From Persicobacter diffluens (GTDB lineage Bacteria > Bacteroidota > Bacteroidia > Cytophagales > Cyclobacteriaceae): a stretch of DNA of 64,000 nt. A program made the translations under genes and the position numbers. The notes under the pieces were generated by a model that was not told where the DNA came from, ran no database searches, and saw only the letters and a program-made list of their open reading frames with translations. The stretch is taken from positions 372,001-436,000 of the forward strand of contig NZ_BQKE01000003.1 in NCBI RefSeq assembly GCF_036244895.1. The letters run 5' to 3'. Below, piece by piece: positions 17,813-27,900 of the stretch (its first letter is position 1; every line of letters begins with the position of its first letter).

Positions 17813-18038
17813 TTAAATAAGCCGGATTATGGCTGTTTGGATTCTCGTTTAGCGGCAAGGTGGGAAAAATGAGGGAATAGTTTTCTATTTGGAGTTTTTT
17901 CCAAGGAAGCTGGGAAGGAGCAAAAAGCAAGTATTCTCAAATTTGTGCTACTAAATAATCCATGTAAATAATTGCGTTGCGCCAATAATAAGCTTTTTGA
18001 AATAATCCAATAAATTTAGCGGAGCACAATCCGGTTAA
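17813..18038 (-). repeat. R1 element, copy 6 (reverse, degenerate centre)
   Basis: TTAACCGGATTGTGCTCC is at the right edge and TTAAATAAGCCGGATTAT at the left edge. The core words (GCAAGGTGGGAAAAATGA, GAGTTTTTTCCAAGGAAGC, AAAAGCAAG) are kept. Confidence 0.7.
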
Positions 18039-18142
18039 TGCAGAACCACCGGCCACACTGTAACTATCAATAGCATTGCCGCCTGAATTTCAAATTGAAA
18101 TATGGGATCACATCTTGGCCTGCTTCTTATTAAGGCAAAAAT

Positions 18143-18176
18143 AAAAAAGCCTGTACCATTCGTACAGGCTTTTTTT
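18143..18176. terminator. Strong bidirectional Rho-independent terminator
   Basis: AAGCCTGTAC at 18147-18156 pairs perfectly with GTACAGGCTT at 18162-18171. It has A-rich sequence before it and a T-tract after it. It insulates the acs gene from upstream transcription, 435 bp after the porin stop. Confidence 0.85.
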
Positions 18177-18433
18177 ATGGAAACCGATGTCTTAGATTTT
18201 GATTGGGGTGCTCGGCTACTTGGAGGCTTTTAAATATTGGAAAATCGGGAATAAAAGTATAAATTATTGTAAAAGATCGATTTAAAGAAAGAATATTTAA
18301 TATTAAGCCTTATTTAATAATGCTTTATTTCGTTTGATTTTTTCTAAAAATTCCTGAATTTATAATATAAGTAGGAAACTATTCCGACTTGCCTCGTCTA
18401 GCAAACACAAAACCCTAACCATAAACTATAACC

Positions 18434-20356
18434 ATGAGCAGAATTAAAAACCTCGAAGATTATGCCGTAGACTATCGGAAAAGTGTAATGGACCCCGAAG
18501 CTTTTTGGGCTGCCCAGGCGGAGCGATTCGTCTGGAGGAAAAGATGGGAGGAAGTCCTGAATTATGATTTTTTAGACTATCAGGTGGAGTGGTTCAAAGG
18601 CGGGCAATTAAATATTACCGAAAATTGCCTTGACCGCCATTTACTACATCGGTCTGATAAAACGGCCATTCATTGGGTAGCTAACGATCCCCGTGATGAG
18701 GATCGGGTGTATACCTATAAACAATTGCATCAGGCAGTTTGTCAATTTTCCAATGTGTTAAAAAATAATGGCGTCCAAAAAGGAGACCGTGTTTGCCTTT
18801 ATATGCCCATGGTGCCGGAATTGGCCATTGCAGTATTGGCATGCGCGCGTATTGGGGCCATTCACTCCGTGATTTTTGGAGGCTTTTCGGCACAGGCTTT
18901 GGCAGATAGAATTGCGGATGCTGGCGCGAAAGTATTGCTAACCGCCAATTTCGGTCCAAGAGGAAACAAGGTCATTCCCCTGAAAAGCATAGCTGATGAA
19001 GCCGTTGAAAAAGCCGGAGGCGTGGAGAAAGTCATTGTGTATCAGCGCACGACAGAGGAGGTAAACTGGGTACAGGGACGTGACTTGTGGTGGCATGAGG
19101 AATTAGAAAAGGTGGAGGTTGCCTGTGAAGCGGAAATTATGGATGCCGAAGATCCCCTTTTTATTTTATATACTTCCGGCTCTACCGGTAAGCCAAAAGG
19201 GGTCATGCACACCACCGGAGGCTATATGGTGTATACCGCCTACACTTTCCGCAATGTTTTTCAATATGAGGAAAATGATGTTTATTGGTGTACGGCAGAT
19301 ATTGGCTGGATTACCGGACATTCCTACATTGTCTATGGCCCCTTACTGGAGGGGGCTACTTCCGTGATGTTTGAGGGGATTCCCACTTATCCGGATGCCG
19401 GACGCTTCTGGCGAATAGTAGATCGTTTGAAGGTGAATATTTTCTACACCGCGCCCACAGCGATTAGAGCATTGATGGCTCAGGGGTTGGAGTATGTCGA
19501 ATTATACAAGCTGGACAGCCTCAAAGTGTTGGGGACAGTGGGAGAACCGATCAATCGGGAAGCCTGGGAGTGGTACCATTTACATATTGGAAAGGGACGA
19601 TGCCCCATTGTCGATACCTGGTGGCAAACCGAGACTGGCGGTATTATGATCAGTCCCATTGCCGGAGTATTGCCTACCAAGCCCACCTATGCCACATTAC
19701 CTTTGCCGGGTATTCAGCCGGTATTGGTGGATGCGGAAGGTAATGAAATTGAAGGCAAAGGCGTAGAGGGAAATCTTTGTATAAAATACCCCTGGCCGTC
19801 CATGATCCGAACTACCTGGGGTGATCATGAGCGATGTAAAAACACTTATTTTTCGACTTTTAAGGGTTATTATTTTACCGGTGATGGTTGTCGCCGCGAT
19901 GAGGACGGTTATTATAGAATTTTAGGCCGCGTTGACGACGTGATGAATGTTTCCGGCCACCGATTGGGTACGGCAGAGGTTGAAAATGCGATTAATATGT
20001 ACCAGGGCGTGGTGGAAAGTGCTGTGGTCGGCTATCCACATGAGATCAAAGGGCAGGGCATTTATGCCTATGTGGTTTGTGACAGTTCCAAACTGGAAGT
20101 GAGCACGATCAGTGATTTGAAAACGGAAATCATGGCGACGGTAGTGGAAAAAATTGGTAAAATCGCCCGTCCGGACAAGGTACAGATAGTTCGTGGATTG
20201 CCTAAAACCCGCTCTGGTAAGATTATGAGGCGTATTTTAAGGAAAATTGCCGAAGGGCAAATGGATAATTTTGGGGATATTTCCACCCTACTGGATCCCT
20301 CAATTGTGGAGTCCATTAAGGAGGGAGCACAAAAAGATGAGCTAACCGAAAGCTGA
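18434..20356 (+). CDS. acs: Acetyl-CoA synthetase
   Basis: The 640-residue protein has the full length and motif order of AMP-forming acetate-CoA ligases. The acetyl-CoA-synthetase N-terminal domain is at about 25-80. YTSGSTGKPKGVMHTTGGY is the phosphate-binding loop, and CTADIGWITGHSYIVYGPL and VDTWWQTETGG follow. The C-terminal domain has YYFTGDG, LGRVDDVMNVSGHRLGTAE and LPKTRSGKIMRR, where K596 is the catalytic lysine that is reversibly acetylated in this family. It activates acetate to acetyl-CoA for assimilation. It has its own terminator downstream and an insulator-like terminator upstream, so it is a single-gene unit. No promoter of the usual class is obvious in the AT-rich leader. Confidence 0.96.
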   Translation: MSRIKNLEDYAVDYRKSVMDPEAFWAAQAERFVWRKRWEEVLNYDFLDYQVEWFKGGQLNITENCLDRHLLHRSDKTAIHWVANDPRDEDRVYTYKQLHQAVCQFSNVLKNNGVQKGDRVCLYMPMVPELAIAVLACARIGAIHSVIFGGFSAQALADRIADAGAKVLLTANFGPRGNKVIPLKSIADEAVEKAGGVEKVIVYQRTTEEVNWVQGRDLWWHEELEKVEVACEAEIMDAEDPLFILYTSGSTGKPKGVMHTTGGYMVYTAYTFRNVFQYEENDVYWCTADIGWITGHSYIVYGPLLEGATSVMFEGIPTYPDAGRFWRIVDRLKVNIFYTAPTAIRALMAQGLEYVELYKLDSLKVLGTVGEPINREAWEWYHLHIGKGRCPIVDTWWQTETGGIMISPIAGVLPTKPTYATLPLPGIQPVLVDAEGNEIEGKGVEGNLCIKYPWPSMIRTTWGDHERCKNTYFSTFKGYYFTGDGCRRDEDGYYRILGRVDDVMNVSGHRLGTAEVENAINMYQGVVESAVVGYPHEIKGQGIYAYVVCDSSKLEVSTISDLKTEIMATVVEKIGKIARPDKVQIVRGLPKTRSGKIMRRILRKIAEGQMDNFGDISTLLDPSIVESIKEGAQKDELTES

Positions 20357-20368
20357 TATTTAACAAGA

Positions 20369-20403
20369 AAAATAGGGGGCTTCTGCTCCCTATTTTATTT
20401 TTT
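20369..20403 (+). terminator. Rho-independent terminator of acs
   Basis: AAAATAGGG at 20369-20377 pairs with CCCTATTTT at 20388-20396, followed by a T-rich tract, 12 bp after the acs stop. Confidence 0.85.
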
Positions 20404-20603
20404 TCCTGGGGCTGTTTTCTTGGAAAATTCTAAAAATCGAAAACGATTGTGTAAACCGCCTTTAGCCCGCAAACAGTTTGATGATCAACATTTTTTAACT
20501 TATATCCGGAAAGCGCACAGGGGTTGTTTTCCCTTTAATTGGTGGCCAATGCAAGTCAATATTTATTTGGAAAATGGGTTGTTTTTCAATCTTATTACTC
20601 ACA

Positions 20604-20827
20604 TTAAGCCGGATTATTCCTGCTCCTATTCTCCCGTAGTTACCAGGCCAAAAAAAATGAAGGAAAAGCAGTCTAATTGGAGTTTTTCACAACAAAATAG
20701 AGGATGGAGGCGAAAGTTAGCTTAGCCCTATTTATACTATTAAAAAATCATCAAATCCATTCAAAATGTACTGATCATAAGAATTTTAACGCCACTTCCA
20801 GTATCCAGCGGCGATCATTCGGATTAA
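20604..20827 (-). repeat. R1 element, copy 7 (full length, reverse, degenerate)
   Basis: It is bounded by TTAAGCCGGATTATTCC at the left edge and by TTCGGATTAA at the right edge. The core (AAAAAAATGAAGGAA, GGAGTTTTTCACAACAAAAT) is recognisable. Short reading frames across it are not genes. Confidence 0.6.
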
Positions 20828-21133
20828 GGTGCTTAAGCTTTATCTGCTGCTTGCAATTTCAACAAAATTCGTTTATTTACTCCCAAAACTTACGTAGCAT
20901 TTTGGGAAGAGTATTTCGGATTTTGTTTGGTTTATTTTAGAAAATGATCTTCGTAAAGTACTAAATGGCCTCTTTTTAATTTTTGTTTCATGAGAAAACT
21001 ACCAAATATCATTTTTTTTGGCGCATAAAGTTTAAAAAAATAAGGAAGGTCATTACTTTTATAAATGTATTCGAATACCTTTGGGCTCGAAACATTTAGT
21101 ATTGAAGGAATAAAGCAAACGGAAATAAAGGCA
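20828..21133. other. Intergenic leader before phosphofructokinase
   Basis: About 300 bp, AT-rich. TACTTTTA at 21053-21060 is one base from the TAnnTTTG -7 element, but no TTG is spaced correctly upstream. No gene was recognised. Confidence 0.3.
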
Positions 21134-22471
21134 ATGACAAATCAAGATTTCGAAGTAAAATCTTTAGGAGAGTGCTCGGTAACTTCTCCACTTTATAATG
21201 CCTATGCAAACACTCCAATGGTGGATGGGCTATTTGTAGATAACAACGATCGTATTCTTTATGATGCTACTTTGGAAAACTTCCAAAAGTGTCTGAAAGA
21301 AGGAATCGAGCCTATCACTTTTGAGAAAGCTGGTCCTCGCGAAAAAATCTTTTTCTCGCCAGCGAATACCAAAGCAGCCATTGTAACATGCGGTGGCTTG
21401 TGCCCAGGTATCAACAATGTAATTCGTTCGGTTGTCAACGGTTTATACTACCGTTACAATGTTAAAAATATTGTCGGAATCCCTTACGGTTATGAAGGTT
21501 TGATTCCGGAATTCGGTCACACTTGGGTAGATTTGAACCCTAATGTGGTGAAGGATATTCACTTGTTTGGGGGTTCTATTTTAGGATCTTCACGTGGACG
21601 TCAGAACATCGAGCGTATGGTGGATACTTTGGAGCGTAACAACATCAATATGTTGTTCACCATCGGTGGAGACGGAACGTTGTCAGGTAACCACGTTATT
21701 CAGGAAGAAATTGAGCGTCGCGGATTGAAAATCGCTACGGCGGGTATTCCTAAGACGATTGATAATGACGTTAATTTCATTCACAAGACTTTCGGATTTG
21801 AAACTGCATTTACCACTGCAGCGCCAATCATCCGTGATGCACACAATGAGGCTACTGGTGCTTTCAATGGTGTTGCTATTGTGAAATTGATGGGTCGTGA
21901 TTCTGGATTCATCGCCGCTAATGCTGCTTTGGCTATGCCAGATGTAAACTTTGTATTGGTGCCAGAGAGCGAGTTTGATCTTTACGGACCAAACGGATTC
22001 CTGGAAGCATTGAAAGAGCGTTTACAGGTAGGGCGTCACGCAGTGGTAGTAGTAGCAGAAGGTGCAGGTCAGAACTTGTTCGACAGTGATGATTCAGTTG
22101 TGAAAGATGCATCAGGTAACGTGAAGCACAAAGATATTGGGGTATTGTTGAAAGATACTATCACCAAATTCTTTAAAGATCAGGAGTTTGAAGCAACGGT
22201 TAAATATATTGACCCTTCTTATATCATCCGTTCTGAGCAGGCCAATGCCTCTGATTCTATTTTCTGTTCTTCATTGGCTATGAACGCTGTTCATGGTGTG
22301 ATGGCAGGAAAAACGGATTTCGTAGTAGGTCGTTGGAATACGCACTTCACTTATTTGCCGATTCCAACTGCAACGAGCTCACGTAAGAAAATTGACCTGA
22401 ATGGTGAATTGTGGTGGTCTGTATTGGAAAATACGGGACAGCCTTACAGCATGAAAAACGATAAGAAATAA
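21134..22471 (+). CDS. pfkA: ATP-dependent 6-phosphofructokinase, eukaryote-like/group X clade
   Basis: From the ATG at 21134 the protein is 445 residues; an upstream in-frame ATG at 21065 would add 23 residues outside the usual family length. Motifs are VTCGGLCPGINNVIRSVV, GIPYGYEGLIPE, LGSSRGRQ, FTIGGDGTLSG, TAGIPKTIDNDV, KTFGFETAF, KLMGRDSGFIA and LVPESEFDL. The GGDG form of the phosphate loop, rather than GGDD, points to ATP as donor. The lysine in PKTIDND and the long N-terminal extension place it in the plant/trypanosomatid-like PFK clade, which also occurs in Bacteroidota and spirochaetes. The enzyme phosphorylates fructose 6-phosphate in glycolysis. The choice between ATP and PPi rests on a motif only. 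It is a single-gene unit with its own terminator. Confidence 0.92.
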   Translation: MTNQDFEVKSLGECSVTSPLYNAYANTPMVDGLFVDNNDRILYDATLENFQKCLKEGIEPITFEKAGPREKIFFSPANTKAAIVTCGGLCPGINNVIRSVVNGLYYRYNVKNIVGIPYGYEGLIPEFGHTWVDLNPNVVKDIHLFGGSILGSSRGRQNIERMVDTLERNNINMLFTIGGDGTLSGNHVIQEEIERRGLKIATAGIPKTIDNDVNFIHKTFGFETAFTTAAPIIRDAHNEATGAFNGVAIVKLMGRDSGFIAANAALAMPDVNFVLVPESEFDLYGPNGFLEALKERLQVGRHAVVVVAEGAGQNLFDSDDSVVKDASGNVKHKDIGVLLKDTITKFFKDQEFEATVKYIDPSYIIRSEQANASDSIFCSSLAMNAVHGVMAGKTDFVVGRWNTHFTYLPIPTATSSRKKIDLNGELWWSVLENTGQPYSMKNDKK

Positions 22472-22493
22472 GTTTTTCTTATAAATAGATTTT

Positions 22494-22522
22494 AAAAGCG
22501 ACTTTCGGGTCGCTTTTTTTTT
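22494..22522 (+). terminator. Rho-independent terminator of pfk
   Basis: AAAGCGAC at 22495-22502 pairs with GTCGCTTT at 22509-22516 and continues into a T-tract. Confidence 0.88.
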
Positions 22523-22546
22523 GCCGTTTTTATTGAGCGACTGCTT

Positions 22547-22767
22547 TTAATCCGGAGTTTTCATGCTTGTATTCTCGTTTAGCTGTAAGGCGGAAAAAAT
22601 GAAGGAATAGTTTCCTATTTCAAGTTTTTCCCAACGAAACAGATGAATGAGGAGAAAGCACCTTTTTCCAAATTGGGGCTATTATTAGTTTATATTGTAT
22701 AACCTTATCAGGATGAGAATAAGCCATTTAAGGGGGGCTATATCCAGGGTTGAGTAATTCGGGCTAA
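22547..22767 (-). repeat. R1 element, copy 8 (full length, reverse)
   Basis: The left edge is TTAATCCGGAGTTTTCATGC and the right edge GAGTAATTCGGGCTAA. The core CAACGAAACAGATGAATGAG and GGAGAAAGCA blocks are nearly consensus. Confidence 0.75.
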
Positions 22768-22861
22768 CAATTTAAGACAAGATTGATTATAACAGGGAAG
22801 AGGTAAGAATTTCCAATGATTTGAATTTTTCCTTTTCGGCTAGCCTAATTAATGCTCTTCC

Positions 22862-24604
22862 ATGTTTTACCGGTTATGTTATTTTCTATTGTTATTTTTT
22901 TGCTTTTCCTGCCATAGTGGGCAACAGCAGGAATTGAAAGAAAAGGCTTATGAATCTCGCTTTAAAATTTTCCATGGTGGTGATATTCTAACCATGGACG
23001 GGGATATCGGTAAGCAGGTAGAAGCGGTAGTGGTGGAGGGAGACAGCATCATCTTTGTCGGGAGTATTCGTAAGGCCATGGAAAGATTTCCCGTTGCCGA
23101 TGATTATAATTTGGAAGGAAAAACAATGATGCCCGGTTTTATCGAACCCGAACTACATCCCTTTTTGGGTGCTTTATGCTTGTCTATGCCCATTATTGCG
23201 CCCGAAGACTGGGAATTGCCCGACAGATTATGGACTGCCGCGCGGGATCCACAAGCATACCGAAAAAGATTGCAGCAGGAATTAAAACTGTTGAAACACC
23301 CTAAAGCCTTATTTTTTAGCTGGGGTTATCATCCGCTTTTTCATGGTCGACTAACCATTCATTCACTGGATTCTATTGCTAAGGGCCGCCCCATGGGTAT
23401 TTGGCATCGATCTACCCAGGAATTTTTGTTGAACCAGGAAATGATGGACATATTAGGGACAAGTGCATCTGAATTAAAAAGCTTTCCCCGGGAGGTGCAG
23501 GATCAAGTGGATTTAGCGGCTGGTGTTTTTAAGGAAAAGGGCGCTTTAATTTATTTGTTACCCAAAATTTTTCCTATCCTGGCAGCGGACAATCGATTGA
23601 GGGCTGGCTTAGAACAATTGATCGAGCTATTGCATGCCAAAGGGATAACCACAATTTGCGAAACGGGATCCATGATTCGTCCCCAGAATGTCGCGGTCTA
23701 TCTGGAAATTTTGGGGAGTGATGATAGCCCGTTAAATTCCTTTTTTATTCCCGGAAGTGGGACTTTTTATCATCAATATGGCGCTGCCATAATTGACAGC
23801 CTGGAGCTAAAGATTGAGCAATTTCCTGATCATCCTAAAATAAAAGTGCTTGAAAATCAAATCAGTATTCGGGGAGATGGTGCCTTTATTTCTGGTAATT
23901 TTGTCATGAAAAATCCCCGACTGCAAATGGCAAAGCCCATTTGGCTGCAAAAGCCGGAGGAGATAACAACTTTAATGGATATTTTCTGGGAAGAACCTTA
24001 CCGAATTCATTATCATGCTGATGGGGATCAGGCCATCCACCTCGGCTTAGAGAAAGTAATGCAAAAACGTAAACAAATTCCCAGCGGTTTTCAGGCGTTT
24101 ACGCTGGTCAATTTTACCTGCGCCGAATTTGAGGAGATCGAAACGGTTCGGGATTTGGGGGGGATGATTAATGCGAATCCCTATTTATTAACTGCCTTTG
24201 GGGAGACCTTTTCTAAGGCGGCTTTAGGAGTGGTCAGGAGTCATGCTATATGTCCCTTGGGGATGGTGGAAAAATTAGGCATCCCTTTTGGCTTGCATTC
24301 CGGTTTGCCTGTGGCTCCTGCAGATCCGCTTTTTTTGGCCTGGTGCAGTGCAAACAGGCAAAGCATGGAAGGAAATGTTTTACGACAGGATTTAGAGGTA
24401 AGTTTGGATGCCGCGCTGAAAGGAATCACCATTAATGCCGCAAAAGTGATTGGCCTGGAGGAGCGGTTGGGTTCTATCACCGTCGGGAAGGAAGCCAGTT
24501 TCACCATTCTGAATCAGAATCCCTATGTTGTCGGCAAAGAAAAGTTGAAGGATATTGAGGTAAGCGCAACGGTTTATAAAGGCAGGATCTTCCCTGTTAA
24601 GTAA
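22862..24604 (+). CDS. Lipoprotein amidohydrolase, YtcJ-like, with altered metal motif
   Basis: The 580-residue protein has a lipoprotein signal (YFLLLFFCFSC, lipobox cysteine about residue 17). Amidohydrolase landmarks follow: FHGGDILTMDG, MMPGFIEPELHPFLG, IHYHADGDQAIHLGLEKV, a conserved SGLPVAPADPLF near the usual catalytic aspartate region, and LGSITVGKEASFTIL at the end. The first metal motif, normally HxH, reads E-L-H (a GAA codon in place of the first histidine). Metal binding may therefore be changed or the enzyme may be inactive. The other landmark, HADGD, is intact. It belongs to the same broad family as the gene at 10685-12415, but the two are clearly divergent. The substrate is unknown and the location is probably a membrane surface facing the periplasm. 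Confidence 0.8.
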   Translation: MFYRLCYFLLLFFCFSCHSGQQQELKEKAYESRFKIFHGGDILTMDGDIGKQVEAVVVEGDSIIFVGSIRKAMERFPVADDYNLEGKTMMPGFIEPELHPFLGALCLSMPIIAPEDWELPDRLWTAARDPQAYRKRLQQELKLLKHPKALFFSWGYHPLFHGRLTIHSLDSIAKGRPMGIWHRSTQEFLLNQEMMDILGTSASELKSFPREVQDQVDLAAGVFKEKGALIYLLPKIFPILAADNRLRAGLEQLIELLHAKGITTICETGSMIRPQNVAVYLEILGSDDSPLNSFFIPGSGTFYHQYGAAIIDSLELKIEQFPDHPKIKVLENQISIRGDGAFISGNFVMKNPRLQMAKPIWLQKPEEITTLMDIFWEEPYRIHYHADGDQAIHLGLEKVMQKRKQIPSGFQAFTLVNFTCAEFEEIETVRDLGGMINANPYLLTAFGETFSKAALGVVRSHAICPLGMVEKLGIPFGLHSGLPVAPADPLFLAWCSANRQSMEGNVLRQDLEVSLDAALKGITINAAKVIGLEERLGSITVGKEASFTILNQNPYVVGKEKLKDIEVSATVYKGRIFPVK

Positions 24605-24614
24605 TAGGAGCTTG

Positions 24615-24832
24615 TTAAACCGGAATGATTCACCCTAAATTTAACAATTCACATTAATGGCTTATTTTCAGGCCAATAAGGTCGTTTTATTGATTTTTTA
24701 ATAGCCCGAATTTGATAATTTTGCTTTCTATCTCTATATCTGCTTCGTTGTGAAAATTTGAAATAGGAAGAGTTCCATTATTATTTTTGCCTTGCAGCAA
24801 ACCAGAATGGAAGTAGGTATCATCCGGTTTAA
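24615..24832 (+). repeat. R1 element, copy 9 (full length, forward)
   Basis: It starts TTAAACCGGAATGATTCACC and ends CATCCGGTTTAA. Internal blocks TAGCCCGAATTTG, TATCTGCTTCGTTG and TGCCTTGCAGCAAA are present. It lies between convergent genes. Confidence 0.72.
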
Positions 24833-24874
24833 AATTCCAGTCTTATTTTGTTAAGTGAAAGTTTTTAAACACGC

Positions 24875-24917
24875 AAAAAAAAAAAAGGAGCTGCTCCCTA
24901 ATTTGTCGCAGCTCCTT
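24875..24917 (-). terminator. Rho-independent terminator of the cellulase gene (leftward)
   Basis: On the minus strand AAGGAGCTGC (24917-24908) pairs with GCAGCTCCTT (24894-24885), followed by about ten T residues, directly after the GH9 stop codon. Confidence 0.88.
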
Positions 24918-24931
24918 CAACATAGGAATTT

Positions 24932-27900
24932 TTACTGTTTAATCACTTTTAAGGTTTCCCCACTTCCATTTCCATAGTTAATTCTTAGTAGGTAAATGCC
25001 GGCAGGTAGTTTCGCTCCAAATTGTTGTCCTACCTGATTTTTAACCATTCGGCCGTCAATCGTAAAGAGCTGACTTTCTGCTTTTTCTTTTCCTGCAGGT
25101 AATTGTAAATAGAATTGGCTTTTAGTCGGATTAGGGAGAACGCGCGCTCCGCCAACGATTTCTGTTGCCAGTAATCTTTGGTTTTGTGCCTCACAATCCG
25201 GAGCGATGGCCTCATTGGAGAAGTAAAGGCTATAGGGGGCATTTTTCGCTACCATCACAAAATTCCCCTGATCCATGGCCACCCAATAATCCCCATCAAA
25301 TCCGCTTATTCCACTTCCATCAAAGCTGATTTGAGGGGAGGCGGTATTCAGTGACCAGGAAGCCGAGCTTCTTAAATCAATATACCAGTCCGGATTTCCA
25401 TCATTGGTATCAAAAGCCATTTGCCAGAGTCCGTTGTTTTCCAGCCCCCAATTGATGGAAAATTTCCTGACATTGGACAAATCCGGTCCCCCTTCTCCCA
25501 ATACATGAGCATATTGATAATCAGTATGCCCGGTAGTAGGTAGTGGGGCATCCATCGGCGTACCGAAGGTACAGTCAAAGGCGGGTTTTTCACTGACTGC
25601 AATCATGATACTGTCCATGCTACTTTTTCCGGAAGCATTGGTCACGGTCAGAATAGTCCAATAATCGCCGATGGCCTCATAAATATGACTTACCAATGGC
25701 CCACTGGCTGATGTGCCATCACCAAAATCCCAGTCAAGGCTGATTTCACCACCTGCCGGATTATAGGATTGGCTTCCGTCAAAGTTGACAGATAGGGGAG
25801 CATATCCGGAAGTTTGATCCGCTGTGAATAATGCAATTGGGTGATCATCAAAAACGGTTATGGTTTCAGTCGCCTCGTCACTATACACGCCATCAGAGAC
25901 GGTCAGCGTAATGGTGAATATTCCGGTTTGGTTATAAATATAATCCACCAACATGCCAGTGGCACTTTCTCCATTTCCTAAATCCCAGCTATAGGTTAAT
26001 TCGTCATCATTGGGATCGGTGGAGGCGGAGGCATCCAGGCTTACCGCTAGTGGCGCTTCCCCGGTTAGTGGAGTGACGGTGAAACTGGCTACCGGAGGTT
26101 GGTTCGGGTCTTCCACTGTGATGGTGGCCTGACTTTGCTGGCTCAACCCGGACAAGTTGGTCACGGTAAGCATAGCCGAAAAAGTTCCAAAGGTCGTATA
26201 AGTATGTTCTGCTGTTACGCCACTTCCGGTATTGCCATCACCAAAATCCCAAATGAAAGAAAGCGGCTCGTTATTGGGGTCAGAAGAAGCGGAAGCATCA
26301 AAGTTGACAGTTAAGGGACCAAATCCCTTTTCTGGCGTAGCAGTAAAACTGGCCGTTGGAATGTTCCCTCCATCAGGCTCATTTCCGGCCAAAAGTGCAC
26401 CGGTGCTGAAATCATAAATTGGGATATTCGGATTTTCGGCCAGGCTATTGGTCATCCCCTGATAGGAGAAATCATTGGTAGGATCCCAGGCCTCTGCCGG
26501 ATAAGTGTCGGGTAAGGCGATTCGCATTTGTACTTCTTCCCGATATTCAGACTGGCCGCCCGGGAAAATTAGTACGTCTTCCTTAAATACAACTTCCACA
26601 TAATACAAATGGCTTTCTTCATCCCAGGCTAGTAAATCACTGGCAGTCGCATTACTGGTATTGAAAGAAACGGTATAATCTGACAAGTCATAACCTAAAT
26701 CAAAACCTTCCGACAAATCCACAAAATAGCGGAACATTAAGCGTGGAACACGGGCGGGCCAGGCGCTCCGGTTATTGCTCCAAATGGCTACTTCAGTAAA
26801 TGTTTTGTTTTCACTGTTAATTTTAGCCTCATTCAAAAATTCTCCACTAGGGGTTTCCGCCACGGGAAAGTCAGAAAGTGGTTCGCCGCCATGACTTCCT
26901 TGTAATATGGCCAGGGCACCGGTGTATAAAGCATTATAGTCACAGGCAACCTCATTGGCAATATAATCCCCTCTATCATCCTCATAGTCAAAATCATCTG
27001 GCGATCCTGGCCCACCGACCAAAGCACCAATTAAAACGTGTCGTGACACTTCAGGGATGCTTTCGCTTCTGGACCAGGGGCCATGAGCGGTACGGTGGTG
27101 AGGATTCTTGGGTGAATTTTGGCCGTAGCCAATCATATAACTGCTGTTTCTTGGATTATCTCCCAGCGTGTAGTCTACAATGAATTTGGCCTGATCCCGA
27201 TATTTTTGGGCTTTGGCTGCATTCTCCGATTCAATCACCCCGGCATAAACTTGCATCAGGTAGGCAGTGTTGGCCGCATACCTTAAGGACCCCCAGGTAT
27301 CTAAATGTGGTAAACCGAAAGGAGTGAAGTTAGGTCCTTTGCTTGGGATAGGTTTGTCTTCAAACCACTGGTCCAGATGGCGTTCGGCATCTGTTTTATA
27401 AGTGGCTTCCCCGGTAATTTGGGCCATGAGCACATAGCAGCCATAGCCTTTATCATCCCAGGCCAAAGTCCAGCCAAAAGATTTTGAACCCTCCATGCCC
27501 AGTTCTTCATTCAGGAAGGCGTATTCCGTTTTGGCTTTTTCTAAATAAGCTTGTTCACCCGTGGCTTTGTATAACCAAATGGCTCCCCAAACCAACTCAT
27601 CCTGATAGCCGCTCCAGGAATTGTAAAAGCTTCCGGCAGGAATTACATCAGAGTATTCACCACGGTATTGATCAGCAAAGTTATAAAGAGATTTGGCATG
27701 TTCAATGAGTAGGGCCGCATAAGCCGGATCTTCATTTTGGAACAAAATCGCCGTGGCCGCCAGGGCTGCGGCAGTCTCTCCGGCTAAATCACTTCCCGGG
27801 TTTTCAGCATCTACCTTGAAGCTTTCCCGGGGATAGCTTAATTCTACTACCTCGGCCGGTATCCAATAACTGTGATCCAAATTCCCATCTCCGACTTGCC

